From Bdellovibrionales bacterium (GTDB taxonomy: Bacteria; Bdellovibrionota; UBA1018), in NCBI GenBank assembly GCA_018266355.1, contig JAFEAP010000029.1, positions 526,909 through 590,908 on the forward strand: DNA of 64,000 nucleotides, read 5' to 3'. Shown here piece by piece: positions 1 to 8,675 of this stretch (its first letter is position 1; each line of letters begins with the position of its first letter). The translations under genes and the position numbers were made by a program. The notes beneath the pieces were generated by a model. The model was not told the origin of the DNA, searched no databases, and saw nothing but the letters and a program-made list of their open reading frames with translations.

Positions 1-1
1 C

Positions 2-160
2 GAGGCGAAACTCGTCGATTCGAAGACGTTGATCATGGAGGCGGCGATGCCGCTGACCGGCGGGACCGTCGAAGGGACCCGAATCGCCCCGTACGCCGGC
101 CCGAGCCAAGGCGGCTCGAAATTCGTTCCGTACGCTTATTTCCTCTGCCGCCAACCGTAA
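2..160 (+). CDS. C-terminal fragment of an unidentified protein
   Basis: The window opens inside a reading frame that stays open from base 2 and stops at a TAA, leaving about 52 residues. The fragment is rich in Gly, Pro and Ser and ends in FLCRQP. No family is recognisable from so short a tail. Codon choice (GCG, CTC, TTC) matches the rest of the window, and the stop is followed 27 bp later by a strong hairpin, so this looks like the true 3' end of a gene starting outside the window. Confidence 0.5.
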   Translation, partial: EAKLVDSKTLIMEAAMPLTGGTVEGTRIAPYAGPSQGGSKFVPYAYFLCRQP

Positions 161-187
161 GCGTTTCGTTATTTCCGATCTCGCGCG

Positions 188-229
188 CCCGGGAAGTCGA
201 TTTTCGACTTCCCGGGCGGTCGCTTTTCC
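188..229 (+). terminator. intrinsic terminator after the partial gene
   Basis: A perfect 13-bp stem (188-200 paired with 204-216) encloses a 3-nt TTT loop. A short TTTT tract follows 9 nt beyond the stem. The hairpin lies between the stop of the first gene and the start of the MscS gene. Confidence 0.6.
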
Positions 230-242
230 GTAAACTAAGGGC

Positions 243-1322
243 GTGAACCCGAAGAACCCGCCGCTCATCCCGCTCGCGCGCATCGAAAGCCTGCTTTCGC
301 CCGAGCCCGTTTTCGTCCTCGCCGGCCTCGCGCTCGTCGCTTGGCTCATCTACAAGATCTTCCTCCGGGCGGCTTCGGCCGAGCGGCACCGGAACCTGAA
401 GCGCCACTTTCTGAACATGCTCGCGCACCTGACGGTGTTCGGCGTCCTCTACCTCGGCTATTCGGTCTCCCTGCGCGCGGCCGACCTCGGAAACGGCCCG
501 AGCGACGTTCTGACGTCTTACCTCGGGCTCGCGACGCTCGTGAGCGGCGCCATCGTCTTCGTGAAGATCTCCCGGATCATCCTCTTCGAATACCTCTTCC
601 TCGGGCACATGCGGGAAGGGGTGCCGCTCCTGATCGTGAACCTCTTCGCGCTCCTGCTCTCGGTCGGAATCGCCGGGTGGTTCGCGACCGAAATTTTCGG
701 GATCAAACTCGGACCGGTGCTCGCCACCTCCGCGGTCTTCTCCCTTATTCTCGGTCTCGCGCTGCAGGACACCCTCGGAAACCTCTTCGCCGGCGTCGCG
801 CTCCAACTCGATAAGCCCTACGAGATCGGCGATTGGATCGAGGTAAGCCAGGGCGGGCAGACCTGGGTCGGCCAAGTCGAGGAGATCAGCTGGCGGGCGA
901 CGACGCTCATCGGACTTTTCGACGAGTTCCTGATCCTCCCGAATCGGCTCATGAGCGGGTCCGAAATCTCGAACTTCACCGCCCGCGGCGCGCCGATCTG
1001 GCGTTCGCAGGCGTTCCGGATTCCTTACGCCGCCGATTTGAATACGACGAAGGAGATCATCGCCCGCGCCGTGGCGCAGGTCGACGGCGTCCGGACGAAT
1101 CCCTCGCCGATCGTCTGGATCCGGGAGACGACCGAGTCGTGGCTCGTCTTCCGCTGCTCCTACACGATCGACGATTACTCCCACCAGTTCCGCGTCGGTT
1201 CGAACGTGATCACGGCGGTCGTCGAGGCGCTCAAGCAATCCGGTTTCGCGGCGGCCGCGAACCGCATCCAGCTCGTCGCCGAACCCGGTCAACCCGGACA
1301 CACGCGCGAAATCCGTCTCTGA
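243..1322 (+). CDS. MscS-family small-conductance mechanosensitive channel
   Basis: This 359-residue protein is predicted to be an inner-membrane channel that opens under membrane tension and releases solutes on hypo-osmotic shock. Four or five hydrophobic segments fill the first 190 residues. They are followed by the pore-lining helix and the start of the MscS beta domain, seen as SLILGLALQDTLGNL, then FAGVALQLDKPYEIGDWI. The cytosolic domain (about 190-340) is complete. The start is GTG and has no good Shine-Dalgarno; a TAAACT hexamer ends exactly 6 nt upstream, so the message may be leaderless. It stands alone, after a terminator and before a 400-bp gap. Confidence 0.9.
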   Translation: MNPKNPPLIPLARIESLLSPEPVFVLAGLALVAWLIYKIFLRAASAERHRNLKRHFLNMLAHLTVFGVLYLGYSVSLRAADLGNGPSDVLTSYLGLATLVSGAIVFVKISRIILFEYLFLGHMREGVPLLIVNLFALLLSVGIAGWFATEIFGIKLGPVLATSAVFSLILGLALQDTLGNLFAGVALQLDKPYEIGDWIEVSQGGQTWVGQVEEISWRATTLIGLFDEFLILPNRLMSGSEISNFTARGAPIWRSQAFRIPYAADLNTTKEIIARAVAQVDGVRTNPSPIVWIRETTESWLVFRCSYTIDDYSHQFRVGSNVITAVVEALKQSGFAAAANRIQLVAEPGQPGHTREIRL

Positions 1323-1431
1323 CGGTTTTCGGCAACGTCGAACTCTTGGTCGCATGATCGACTCCTAATCGAATGAATCGATCTTAAGCGGGCACGCGGG
1401 TTGCTTTTACTCTCCGTAGAGCTTTCGTTTG

Positions 1432-1690
1432 GGGTTGGTTGTCCGTCAGGTTAGCAGTCAGTCAGTGAGGCGTTCCTATCGGGGGATAGAAACGCTTTCG
1501 ATCAGGGAAATAAATCCGAAGAGAGTATGTACGGTCGGCGTGTCTCGTTCCGTACATCGCGCGGACTCGCGCCTCGAGTATTTTCGAAGACTTCCACAGG
1601 GTCGGAATCCGGTTTAAGAAGCGTATCCCAACCGGATTCAGGCGGGAGGTCCCGGAGTCGAGACACCTTCGGGACCTCCACATTTTTTCG
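1432..1690 (+). ncRNA. candidate structured non-coding RNA
   Basis: Five inverted repeats follow each other on the plus strand: 1470-1480/1485-1495 (11 bp, one mismatch), 1527-1534/1550-1557 (8 bp), 1559-1563/1568-1572 (5 bp), 1605-1614/1630-1639 (10 bp, perfect) and 1645-1653/1671-1679 (9 bp). The last is followed by TTTTTT at 1683-1688. This is what an independent RNA with a terminator, or a leader with an attenuator for the next gene, would look like. It does not show the motifs of RNase P RNA, tmRNA, SRP RNA or a GEMM riboswitch. No clear promoter was found, so the 5' end is a guess. Confidence 0.35.
1645..1690 (+). terminator. terminator-like hairpin with T6
   Basis: A 9-bp stem (1645-1653 with 1671-1679) with a 17-nt loop is followed three bases later by six T residues. 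It sits 37 bp ahead of an exported-protein gene, so it either ends a small RNA or attenuates that gene. Confidence 0.5.
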
Positions 1691-1726
1691 CCCTCGGTTT
1701 TCGTCCCTATCCAGGAGTCGGCAGCG

Positions 1727-2236
1727 ATGTACGGTAAGACGTCTTACGCGATTTTTCTTTCGACCTTGGCCCTCTTCGCGGCCCTCGCGGCCCACGCGAA
1801 AGAGCCGGCGGCTTCCGAGCGATCCGCGGTCCTTTCCGCCGCGCGCGCCGGGAACCAGGCCGCCTACGCGAAGGCACTCGAACGGTACAACGAGGCGCTC
1901 AGCGTCGCTTTTAAACCCAAAGCGCAGCCGATTCGCAAGCCGGCGTCGACGGCCCTCGTCGCGCACGCGCAGGCGATCGCCCACAAGGAAACGAATCTTC
2001 CGGACGACTCGAAAAAGGTGCTCGCTTCGACCGAGCCGAAGGACGCGGTCATGGCCGCGCTCACGCCGGAACTCCAGAAGAGTTACCAAGACTGTTTGAA
2101 AGCCGGCCCGGCGGAATGCTGCCAGCCGATGATCGATTCCCGCGCCTCGCTCCCGATGTCGTGCGTGAATCGCGATATCGCGAGCGACGGGTCTTCGAAC
2201 GGCCCCGCCGCCTCAAGCGCGAATTCGGCGATGTAA
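1727..2236 (+). CDS. exported protein of unknown function (169 aa)
   Basis: I do not recognise the family. The first 24 residues form a Sec signal peptide (Lys near the N terminus, hydrophobic core LSTLALFAALA, then AHA), so the protein is probably periplasmic. The mature part is rich in Ala, Lys and Pro, and the C-terminal third contains CLKAGPAECCQP, a Cys cluster that could form disulfides. ATG is preceded by AGGAG at 9-nt spacing, which fixes the start. A lipoprotein gene follows 21 bp downstream on the same strand, so the two are probably co-transcribed. Confidence 0.7.
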   Translation: MYGKTSYAIFLSTLALFAALAAHAKEPAASERSAVLSAARAGNQAAYAKALERYNEALSVAFKPKAQPIRKPASTALVAHAQAIAHKETNLPDDSKKVLASTEPKDAVMAALTPELQKSYQDCLKAGPAECCQPMIDSRASLPMSCVNRDIASDGSSNGPAASSANSAM

Positions 2237-2257
2237 TTCATTCTTCGGAAAGACTCC

Positions 2258-3388
2258 ATGAAATCGAAACTACGGTACGTTTTAGGATTCGCTTTCGCGC
2301 TGAGCGGATGCTTCAATAATATGTCTGGCCTCGACGAGGCCGGAGTTTCGCGTTCCTCGCAGCATACGCTCGACCAGGATCCGCTCGTTTCGAACCTCGA
2401 AATCGAGGGAACGCTCGTGAGCGTTTATCGCGAGGCAACCGGAGTCGGTTTGGTGGCCGACGTCGGTAAGCCGTTGCTCGCTGCGATCGGTCAGAACGGG
2501 ATCGACCAGCTGATCGCCCATCCTTCGAGTTCGGGCCTCGTGAAGGTGAATCTGAGCGGTTATCACGTCCAACTGCAGATCCCGCAGACGCGACTCGTGT
2601 CCTCGTCCGGGAAACTCATGAACGTGATTCGGCTGACGCCGAATCGGATCGACATCATGGAGGGCAGGATCCAGGATGAAGCTCCCGCGATTTTGATGTC
2701 GTCCAGTCAGATGCCCGTCGTTCTTTTCGGAGGCAAGATCGAGGGTGACGCCGTCGACATGATGTCCCTCGGGTTCTTCGATCCGATCTATCAGACGAGC
2801 GGGTTTTCACCGAATTCGACCAATCCTCTTTTCGGAAACTATTTTCCGGGTAACGCCCCGGTGGGAATCGTGCCCGATTTGATTCCGGTTTCGAGTGCAT
2901 TGAAGACTATATTTTCACGGGTTTTTCGTAACCCGGACCACTCGCTTCGGGCTGGAGTACCGACGAATTTCGAATCTTTCGATACCTATCCGGACCGATA
3001 TTTCATGGCCGTCTATCGCAGCGGCGGCCAGATCGTCGAAACCAAGGCGATCTATCTCAGCACGAACCCGAGTCCCTCCCAGGACGCGATTACCTTCTGC
3101 GCGAAGTCCTTCGACGACGTCGATAATTTCGTATTCGGAAGTTTTTCGACCGGAGACCAAGTTCTCGGGGGCGACCCGAGGTCCTGCACTTGCGTCGATC
3201 CCCTTTATTCGACTTCGGCTTCGCTGCCGGTACCTTCGAATTTGATCGCCGGCGATCCATGTTCGCCCGCGAACGCGAAAGTTCCTGCGATCAACGCGGC
3301 ACTGAGCGCCAATCCGGCGCCGCCGCGTACGGGAGTGTTTCTCGGTTACGCGACGACTCTCAGCGGAATTTCTGTCGTCCCGAAGTAA
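2258..3388 (+). CDS. predicted lipoprotein (376 aa)
   Basis: The N terminus has a lipoprotein signal: a short hydrophobic stretch ending in the lipobox L-S-G-C with the acylated Cys at residue 18. The rest shows no family I recognise. It is rich in Ser, Pro and Asn and looks like a beta-rich extracytoplasmic domain, with a Cys-containing C-terminal region (SCTCVDP and a later DPCSP). The gene lies 21 bp after another exported protein and ends at a bidirectional terminator shared with tig, which reads in from the other side. Confidence 0.7.
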   Translation: MKSKLRYVLGFAFALSGCFNNMSGLDEAGVSRSSQHTLDQDPLVSNLEIEGTLVSVYREATGVGLVADVGKPLLAAIGQNGIDQLIAHPSSSGLVKVNLSGYHVQLQIPQTRLVSSSGKLMNVIRLTPNRIDIMEGRIQDEAPAILMSSSQMPVVLFGGKIEGDAVDMMSLGFFDPIYQTSGFSPNSTNPLFGNYFPGNAPVGIVPDLIPVSSALKTIFSRVFRNPDHSLRAGVPTNFESFDTYPDRYFMAVYRSGGQIVETKAIYLSTNPSPSQDAITFCAKSFDDVDNFVFGSFSTGDQVLGGDPRSCTCVDPLYSTSASLPVPSNLIAGDPCSPANAKVPAINAALSANPAPPRTGVFLGYATTLSGISVVPK

Positions 3389-3407
3389 TTCGGCCGGCTT
3401 AATAGGA

Positions 3408-3441
3408 AAACGCCCGGTGCCGGGAAGGGCGCCGGGCGTTT
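3408..3441. terminator. bidirectional terminator between lipoprotein gene and tig
   Basis: A 14-bp stem with one G-T pair (3408-3421 with 3428-3441) has A residues on its left arm and T residues on its right arm, so it can act in both directions. It lies between two convergent stop codons. Confidence 0.75.
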
Positions 3442-3466
3442 CTCTTATTTCGGGACGCCGAGGAGA

Positions 3467-4795
3467 CTATTTCTCCTGCTTGACTTTCGCCTTTTCGATG
3501 AGGGTCTTCATCGTGGCTTCTTCGCGGAGGCGAAACTCGAGATCGTCGCGGCGGCGCGGGTTCGCGTGATAGAAATCGCGGACCTTCGATTCTTCGACTT
3601 TCATGTTCTTCGCCATGTTCGCGAGTTCGGCGTCGATTTCCTTCGCGCCGACTTCGATCTTTTCCTTTTTCGCGATCGCTTCGAGGATGAGAGAAGCGCG
3701 GACTTGGTTTTCCGCGCGGATCTTGAGGTTCTTCATCTCGGACATGAGCGCGTCCTGGATCATCTGGTCGTTGAAGCCTTGGTTCTTCAGGTTTCCGGCG
3801 ACGTCCTGGGCGAGCGTGCGGGTCTGGGCTTGGACCAGGCTTTCCGGCACGTCGAACGGGTTCTTCTCGATGAGTTGCGCGAGGAGGTCGGAGCGGAACT
3901 TGCGTTCGACTTCGCCTTTCTTTTCGGAGGTCAGTTGTTCTTTCGCCTTCGCCTTCAGGTCGGCGACGCTTTCGAAGCCGACGTTCTTCGCGAGTTCGTC
4001 GTCGAGCGTCGGGAGCTTCTTCACCTTGATCTCGTGGATCGTGCAGGTGAACTCGGATTCCTTGCCGGCGAGGTCCTTCTCGAAATAGTCTTTCGGGAAA
4101 GGAATCTTGAAGGTCTTCGTCTCGCCCTTCTTCATGCCGACGAGCTTGTCTTCGAAGCCTTCGATCAGCTGGTCGGAGCCGATTTCGATGAGGCGCTGGC
4201 CGCTCATGCCTTCTTTTTCCTCGAGACCCTTTTCGGTGACGAGGCCGCCCTTGAACTCGAGGTCGACATAGTCGCCCTTCTTCGCGGTGGCGCCTTCGGC
4301 GGCCGGGTTCAGTTCGGCTTGGGAGTCGAGCATTTGATCGAGCGACTTCTGGACGTCGGCGTCGGTGACCGTTTCCGATCCGCGCGTGACGGCGAGACCG
4401 GTGTAGCCCTTCACTTCGATTTCCGGGAGAACTTCGACGGTGGCCGTGAACGCGAGTTCCTTGTTCTCGTCGAGAAGGTGGCTCGAGTGGTCGTCGTCGT
4501 GCTTGTCGTTGTTGATCTGCGGTTGGCCGACGGCTTGGATCTTTTCCTTGCGAAGCGCTTCCGTGTAGGACTCGTCGACGAGCTTATGGAAAACGTGGTG
4601 GCGAACGTCGTCGCCGTAGAACTTCTTCACCATCGGAAGGGGAACCATCCCGGGGCGGAAGCCCTTGATCTTCGCGGTCTTCGCGACTTCGCGAAGGCTC
4701 TTTTCGAAGCGGTCGGCGACGACGGCGGCCGGGACCTTGATGGTGAGTTTACGGGAGACGGCGGACGCTTTTTCGACAGAAACGGTAATATCCAT
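3467..4795 (-). CDS. tig: trigger factor, ribosome-associated chaperone and prolyl isomerase
   Basis: Trigger factor binds ribosomal protein L23 at the exit tunnel and shields nascent chains. The 442-residue length is typical. The N-terminal ribosome-binding domain carries the signature GFRPGMVP at residues 45-52. An FKBP-type domain covers roughly 155-245 (seen as KGDYVDLEFKGGL and, later, KTFKIPFPKDYFEKDLAGKE), and a long helical C-terminal chaperone domain follows. In many bacteria clpP, clpX and lon come next; here the gene is alone, convergent with a lipoprotein gene. The upstream TAGAAC ends 9 nt before ATG, and the start has no strong Shine-Dalgarno. Confidence 0.95.
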   Translation of the reverse strand: MDITVSVEKASAVSRKLTIKVPAAVVADRFEKSLREVAKTAKIKGFRPGMVPLPMVKKFYGDDVRHHVFHKLVDESYTEALRKEKIQAVGQPQINNDKHDDDHSSHLLDENKELAFTATVEVLPEIEVKGYTGLAVTRGSETVTDADVQKSLDQMLDSQAELNPAAEGATAKKGDYVDLEFKGGLVTEKGLEEKEGMSGQRLIEIGSDQLIEGFEDKLVGMKKGETKTFKIPFPKDYFEKDLAGKESEFTCTIHEIKVKKLPTLDDELAKNVGFESVADLKAKAKEQLTSEKKGEVERKFRSDLLAQLIEKNPFDVPESLVQAQTRTLAQDVAGNLKNQGFNDQMIQDALMSEMKNLKIRAENQVRASLILEAIAKKEKIEVGAKEIDAELANMAKNMKVEESKVRDFYHANPRRRDDLEFRLREEATMKTLIEKAKVKQEK

Positions 4796-4945
4796 AGGGT
4801 CCCGGTTCTAACGGGAAATCGTGACGCGGGAAAGCGTAATTCGCCGGATTATCCGGGAATTTCACGTTCTATGCGATGCGTTAAGTCGCGAATCTGATGG
4901 ATCAATACGGAGGGTGCGGTGACGGGAGCGCTTCGCAGCGCCTCG

Positions 4946-5416
4946 TTAGTTCGGAAGTGTCGCGATCAGCTCGTACCGGTAGCGGCTCCGCGGTTCGAAA
5001 CAGCCATCCTGCTTCCGATTCGCCGTCACGTTCGGGAACTCGACGAGCATCGAACGCATCAAGCTCGTGTCGAAAAAGCAGTTCGAATCGCCGTCGAACG
5101 CGCCCGATTCGAACTTCATCGCGACCTTCCGGACCGCGCGCGTGAGATCGGGTCCGCGGTAGGTCGCGCGGATCGTGAGCGGCGAAATCAGGCCCGTCGG
5201 CTGAATGCCGCCCGTGCAATAGAGGTCGACGTCGGTCGCGCCGAACTTCGTCAGCCAAGCCCCGGCAAGGTCTTGCGCGTAATCGCAAGAAACCATCGTG
5301 TAGCTGCCGGCGTTCGTGCCGAAGAACGTGAAGTCGAAATGAGAAAGGGAGTCGCCGGCGGAGGCGACGGTCGAGACGAACAGACCGAGCAGCGGGGCAA
5401 AACGGGCGAGTTTCAT
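4946..5416 (-). CDS. exported protein of unknown function (156 aa)
   Basis: A Sec signal peptide (KLARFAPLLGLFVSTVASA) covers the first 20 residues, so the protein should be periplasmic or secreted. The mature chain has several Cys residues spaced through it, compatible with disulfides, and many aromatic residues. AAGGAG lies 7 nt before the ATG, which supports the start. It is downstream of truA on the same strand with a modest gap between them. I recognise no family. Confidence 0.7.
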   Translation of the reverse strand: MKLARFAPLLGLFVSTVASAGDSLSHFDFTFFGTNAGSYTMVSCDYAQDLAGAWLTKFGATDVDLYCTGGIQPTGLISPLTIRATYRGPDLTRAVRKVAMKFESGAFDGDSNCFFDTSLMRSMLVEFPNVTANRKQDGCFEPRSRYRYELIATLPN

Positions 5417-5465
5417 GGGGGACTCCTTTATTTACCCCATTAGCTGCAACGGACGCGCCGGGATT

Positions 5466-6329
5466 TCAAGCCCGGAGATCGGGATGCGGCGTCGCGCCGA
5501 AGGCCACGTTCGGGTACCAGACCTTTTCGAGCCAAAGACCCTGGGCGGCGGCCGTTTTCCCGACGAGTTCGCGGTTTCCCGTGCGCAGGATCTCGGCCAT
5601 GTCGGAGGCCGGGCGTTTCCCGAGGCCGACTTCCATCAGCGTGCCGGCGATGCCGCGGACCATGTGACGGAGGAAGCCGCTCCCGACCACGCGGATGCGG
5701 ATCATACGAAGCGAATCGATCGGCGGCGCGAAGGGCGGCGCGGGCGGACATTCGACGACTTCGGCCTCGAAAATCGTGCGGACCGTGGATTTCAGCGGCT
5801 TCGATCCCGCGGCTTGGAACGGTTTGCAGTCGTGCTCGCCGAGGAGGTGGCGGATCGATTCGTTCATCGCGGCCACGTCGAGCCGGCCGCGCACGAAACG
5901 CGAGTACGGTTCGTGGAGGGCGGAGGGCGCGATGCCCGTCTGGATGTAGTAGGAGTATTGCTTCTTTTCGGCTTGGATCTGGGGATGGAAATCGGCCGGC
6001 GCCTCGACGAGGTCGAGCACGCGTATCGCGGACGGGAGCAGCGTGTTCAATCCGCGCATCAGGTGGTAGGCCGAAATCTCGGATTTCCCGCCGCGGAATT
6101 CCGCGCCCCAATCGACGGCGAAGCTCGCGACCTGGCCCATGGCGTGGACGCCGGTGTCCGTGCGCCCGCTCGCCGCCCAGTGCACGCGCGTGCCGATCAT
6201 CTTCTCGAGCGTCGATTCGCACGCTTCCTGGATGGTCGGATCGGCGCCCGTCGGATGCGCCTGGATCTGCCAGCCGTTATAGCCGGTGCCGAGGTAGGAG
6301 AGGAGGACGGCGTACTTCTTCGCGGTCAT
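5466..6329 (-). CDS. truA: tRNA pseudouridine(38-40) synthase
   Basis: TruA isomerises uridines 38-40 of the tRNA anticodon stem to pseudouridine in the cytosol. The 287-residue protein has the family hallmark GRTDTGVHA, which places the catalytic Asp at residue 58. The second half has the expected MIRIRVVGSGFLRHMVR, the RNA-binding core near the C terminus. The start ATG follows the upstream gene's stop by 15 bp, so it is the last gene of a tsaB-EamA-pssA-asd-envelope protein-truA run on the minus strand. Confidence 0.95.
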   Translation of the reverse strand: MTAKKYAVLLSYLGTGYNGWQIQAHPTGADPTIQEACESTLEKMIGTRVHWAASGRTDTGVHAMGQVASFAVDWGAEFRGGKSEISAYHLMRGLNTLLPSAIRVLDLVEAPADFHPQIQAEKKQYSYYIQTGIAPSALHEPYSRFVRGRLDVAAMNESIRHLLGEHDCKPFQAAGSKPLKSTVRTIFEAEVVECPPAPPFAPPIDSLRMIRIRVVGSGFLRHMVRGIAGTLMEVGLGKRPASDMAEILRTGNRELVGKTAAAQGLWLEKVWYPNVAFGATPHPDLRA

Positions 6330-6344
6330 CGTTCCGGTCGCCGA

Positions 6345-8675
6345 TCAAAGCTCGAAAGTGAAGCCGGCGCGCACGCCGTCGACGGTGAACTCGACGATCC
6401 CTCCCGCGACGGATTCGAGATAGGAGTAGTCGATCGTGAAATAGGTGTGCTTCACGCCGGTGGATTCGTACTGATCCCACGACGATTTCGCGGACATCCA
6501 GTCGAGGCCGAACGCGACTCCGCCCATGAACCAGTAGCCGAGGTCGTAGCCGTGGTGTCCGTCGCCTTTGTCGTCGCGGTTTTCCGTGAACCCGATCATG
6601 GCGGGGCCGCCCGCGAAATAGGGCCACATGAAGTCGAATACGCTGAAGCGGTAGATGAGTCCGGCTTGGACGGGAAGGACGATGAAGCGGAATTTCGTGC
6701 GCGATTCGGACCCGAAGCGCGAGTCTTGGTAATTGAGCACGCCGTTCGCCGTCGTGAACGAGGCGCCGACGGAGGCGTAGAGACCGAACTTCTTGATGAA
6801 CTCGCTCGTGAACGGGCGCCACTCGTAGTGGAGCGTGAAGTCGGGGACCCACTTGTTCCCGTAGACCGATTCGTAAGCGACGTCGGTGTTCGGACCGGAG
6901 GCGTACGTCCGCGTCGCCGAGGCCATGATGTCGAAACCGAACGCCGATCGAGTATCGAGCGAGCCTTTGTTCGCTTTCAGCTGACGGCCCTTACGGAAGT
7001 CCTCGATCGCGCTGCGATTATCCGGCGGGAGCGCGCGCTTCGCCCGATCGGTGTAGTTCTTCGAACCGTCGCTCGGGAGGCCTTTTTTGATCTCGTCGGT
7101 GTATCCGGTCGCGTCGTCGTCCGATTGCTTTCCCATCTTCCGCTTGAGCGAATCGATGTAAGGGGACGGATTCGCCGCGCTCGGTTCGGTTTCCTTCGGC
7201 AGTTCGCTGATGAGCGAATCGATGTAGGGTTGGTTCGACCCGGCCGCCTTCGCGGTGCCCGGACCCGCGAGAACGCCGAGAAGGAAGAGAACGAGGAAGA
7301 GCGGAGCGCCTCGCGTGCGGCGGCGGAGCGCGTATCCGAGGAGGATCGCGAGTCCGATGAACGGCACGAAGAGGATGCCCGGATGGAGCGTGATCCAGGC
7401 GAATCCTTGGAGAGGGAGGAGCGCGAGGAGGGCGACCGAACGGAAGATCGGATGACGGAGTAGCCAATCCGCGGCGATCGGTCCGTTCGCGTAATACCAT
7501 CCGATGAAATCGCGGCCGAGGCGGTACTCGGAGAGGACTTCGTCGCGGAAGTGCCGAAGAAGCATCACGCCCGGCGCGCGGCCGTCGCGGTAGCTCGCGG
7601 TGGCGACGAAGCAGTTCGATTCGCGGAGGAAGCCTTGGATGTCGGTCGCGAAAACGTTCGTGAGCGGGTAGGCAAGACCATTTCCCGGGGTCGGATTGCT
7701 GTCCGTCGGCGGTTGGCCACAAAAAGCGAAGAGCCCCGCGCTATCCTGGACGGCATAGTCGACGGCGTACGGGATCAGGTTGCCGTCGGTGGAATTCTCG
7801 AACGGGCCGACTTCGACTTGGCCCGCGCCGTAAGGCGTCGAGACGAGATTCAAGGTCGTGTAGTCGGCGGGAAGCGAGGCGCCCTGCTGGTAAGCGACGA
7901 AGACGTTGATGAACGCGGGCGAGCTTCCGCCTTGGGTCGTGTCGGGGTTCACCGTGAAGCCGCTCGTGTCGACGAGGATGTTCCCGTCGCCAGGGAAGAA
8001 TCCGTAGCCTCCGGGGCATCCGGCGACCCGCGGGCCGGAGGTTTCCGGGAAAACCTGGAGCGACGTCGCGGCGTCTTTGTCGGCGACGGGTACGCTCGTC
8101 GATACGTTGTAACTCGAAATGACGAAGTGGAGTCGGAGGATCGAGGAGAGGAGTCCGGACGTCACTTGGTTCACGACGCCGCCCGTGGTGCATCCCTTCG
8201 CCCCGGCATTCGCGCCCGCGCAAAGCGCCGACGGAGCGATTCCGATATTGATCTGCGAATTCCCCGTCGAGTCGGCCTGATCGCCCGAACAATTCGCGCC
8301 CGCGCAATACGCGAGCGGAACCGTGGTGTACGCCCCCGTCGTGGTGCCTTCGATGAAGACGTAGAGGTAACGATTCGTGGTGTCGAATCCGGTGATCGTG
8401 AAATAGAGCTGCGCGCTCCCCGAGGTGAAGTCGATCGGATTGAAGCCGTTCCGAACGTCGAGGTAAAACGCCGTATCCGCGGAGGTCGAGCTCGGATAGA
8501 AGACGGTGTTGATCCCTTGGTACTGGACCGTCGTGTAAGGCGTGAACGGCGTGACCGTGGCGGTCGCGGCGAGCGCCGACGAGGTTCCGAGCGTCGCGAG
8601 GCCAAGGACCGTCAGACCCAAGACTCGAGTCGAGACGCGATTAAGCCAGGAGGGCTTCGGCGATTTGGATCGCAT
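6345..8675 (-). CDS. large envelope protein: exported domain, CFIATAAYG-like module, membrane helices, repeats and C-terminal beta-barrel
   Basis: This 776-residue protein combines parts not usually seen together. Residues 1-36 are a signal peptide ending SALA. Residues 37-350 are an extracytoplasmic Cys-containing domain. At 355-363 is CFVATASYR, then LLRHFRDEVL and GRDFIGWYY, matching the CFIATAAYG module that normally sits near protein C termini. Three hydrophobic segments follow (about 412-476). Four short repeats built around Y-[IT]-D and K occur at 481-551. Residues 575-776 look like an outer-membrane beta-barrel, ending in Leu after alternating aromatics (GFTFEL). AAGGAG 9 nt before the ATG fixes a start inside the last 35 bp of asd. 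Function is unknown; cell-surface anchoring is an inference. Confidence 0.75.
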   Translation of the reverse strand: MRSKSPKPSWLNRVSTRVLGLTVLGLATLGTSSALAATATVTPFTPYTTVQYQGINTVFYPSSTSADTAFYLDVRNGFNPIDFTSGSAQLYFTITGFDTTNRYLYVFIEGTTTGAYTTVPLAYCAGANCSGDQADSTGNSQINIGIAPSALCAGANAGAKGCTTGGVVNQVTSGLLSSILRLHFVISSYNVSTSVPVADKDAATSLQVFPETSGPRVAGCPGGYGFFPGDGNILVDTSGFTVNPDTTQGGSSPAFINVFVAYQQGASLPADYTTLNLVSTPYGAGQVEVGPFENSTDGNLIPYAVDYAVQDSAGLFAFCGQPPTDSNPTPGNGLAYPLTNVFATDIQGFLRESNCFVATASYRDGRAPGVMLLRHFRDEVLSEYRLGRDFIGWYYANGPIAADWLLRHPIFRSVALLALLPLQGFAWITLHPGILFVPFIGLAILLGYALRRRTRGAPLFLVLFLLGVLAGPGTAKAAGSNQPYIDSLISELPKETEPSAANPSPYIDSLKRKMGKQSDDDATGYTDEIKKGLPSDGSKNYTDRAKRALPPDNRSAIEDFRKGRQLKANKGSLDTRSAFGFDIMASATRTYASGPNTDVAYESVYGNKWVPDFTLHYEWRPFTSEFIKKFGLYASVGASFTTANGVLNYQDSRFGSESRTKFRFIVLPVQAGLIYRFSVFDFMWPYFAGGPAMIGFTENRDDKGDGHHGYDLGYWFMGGVAFGLDWMSAKSSWDQYESTGVKHTYFTIDYSYLESVAGGIVEFTVDGVRAGFTFEL

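Larger units (their letters stand above)
1323..1726. other. 404-bp intergenic region with dense hairpins
   Basis: No convincing protein gene is present. The first 100 bases hold three ATCGA direct repeats near 1354-1380. From about 1470 on there are five consecutive inverted repeats, described under the candidate ncRNA, ending in a terminator-like structure. The Shine-Dalgarno AGGAG of the next gene is at 1713-1717. Confidence 0.5.

Noticed and set aside
1429..1617. Small open frame of 62 codons
   Set aside because: It runs through several inverted repeats of the candidate RNA, has no Shine-Dalgarno, and encodes an Arg/Ser-rich chain with no features.
1323..1726. Possible c-di-GMP (GEMM) riboswitch, RNase P RNA or 6S RNA
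   Set aside because: Their conserved sequence blocks could not be found; the region shows serial hairpins instead.
5415..7463. Very long open frame antisense to truA and the envelope protein gene
   Set aside because: High-GC codon bias produces long antisense frames; its product is Arg/Glu/His-rich with no domain, signal or ribosome-binding site, and truA on the other strand is certain.
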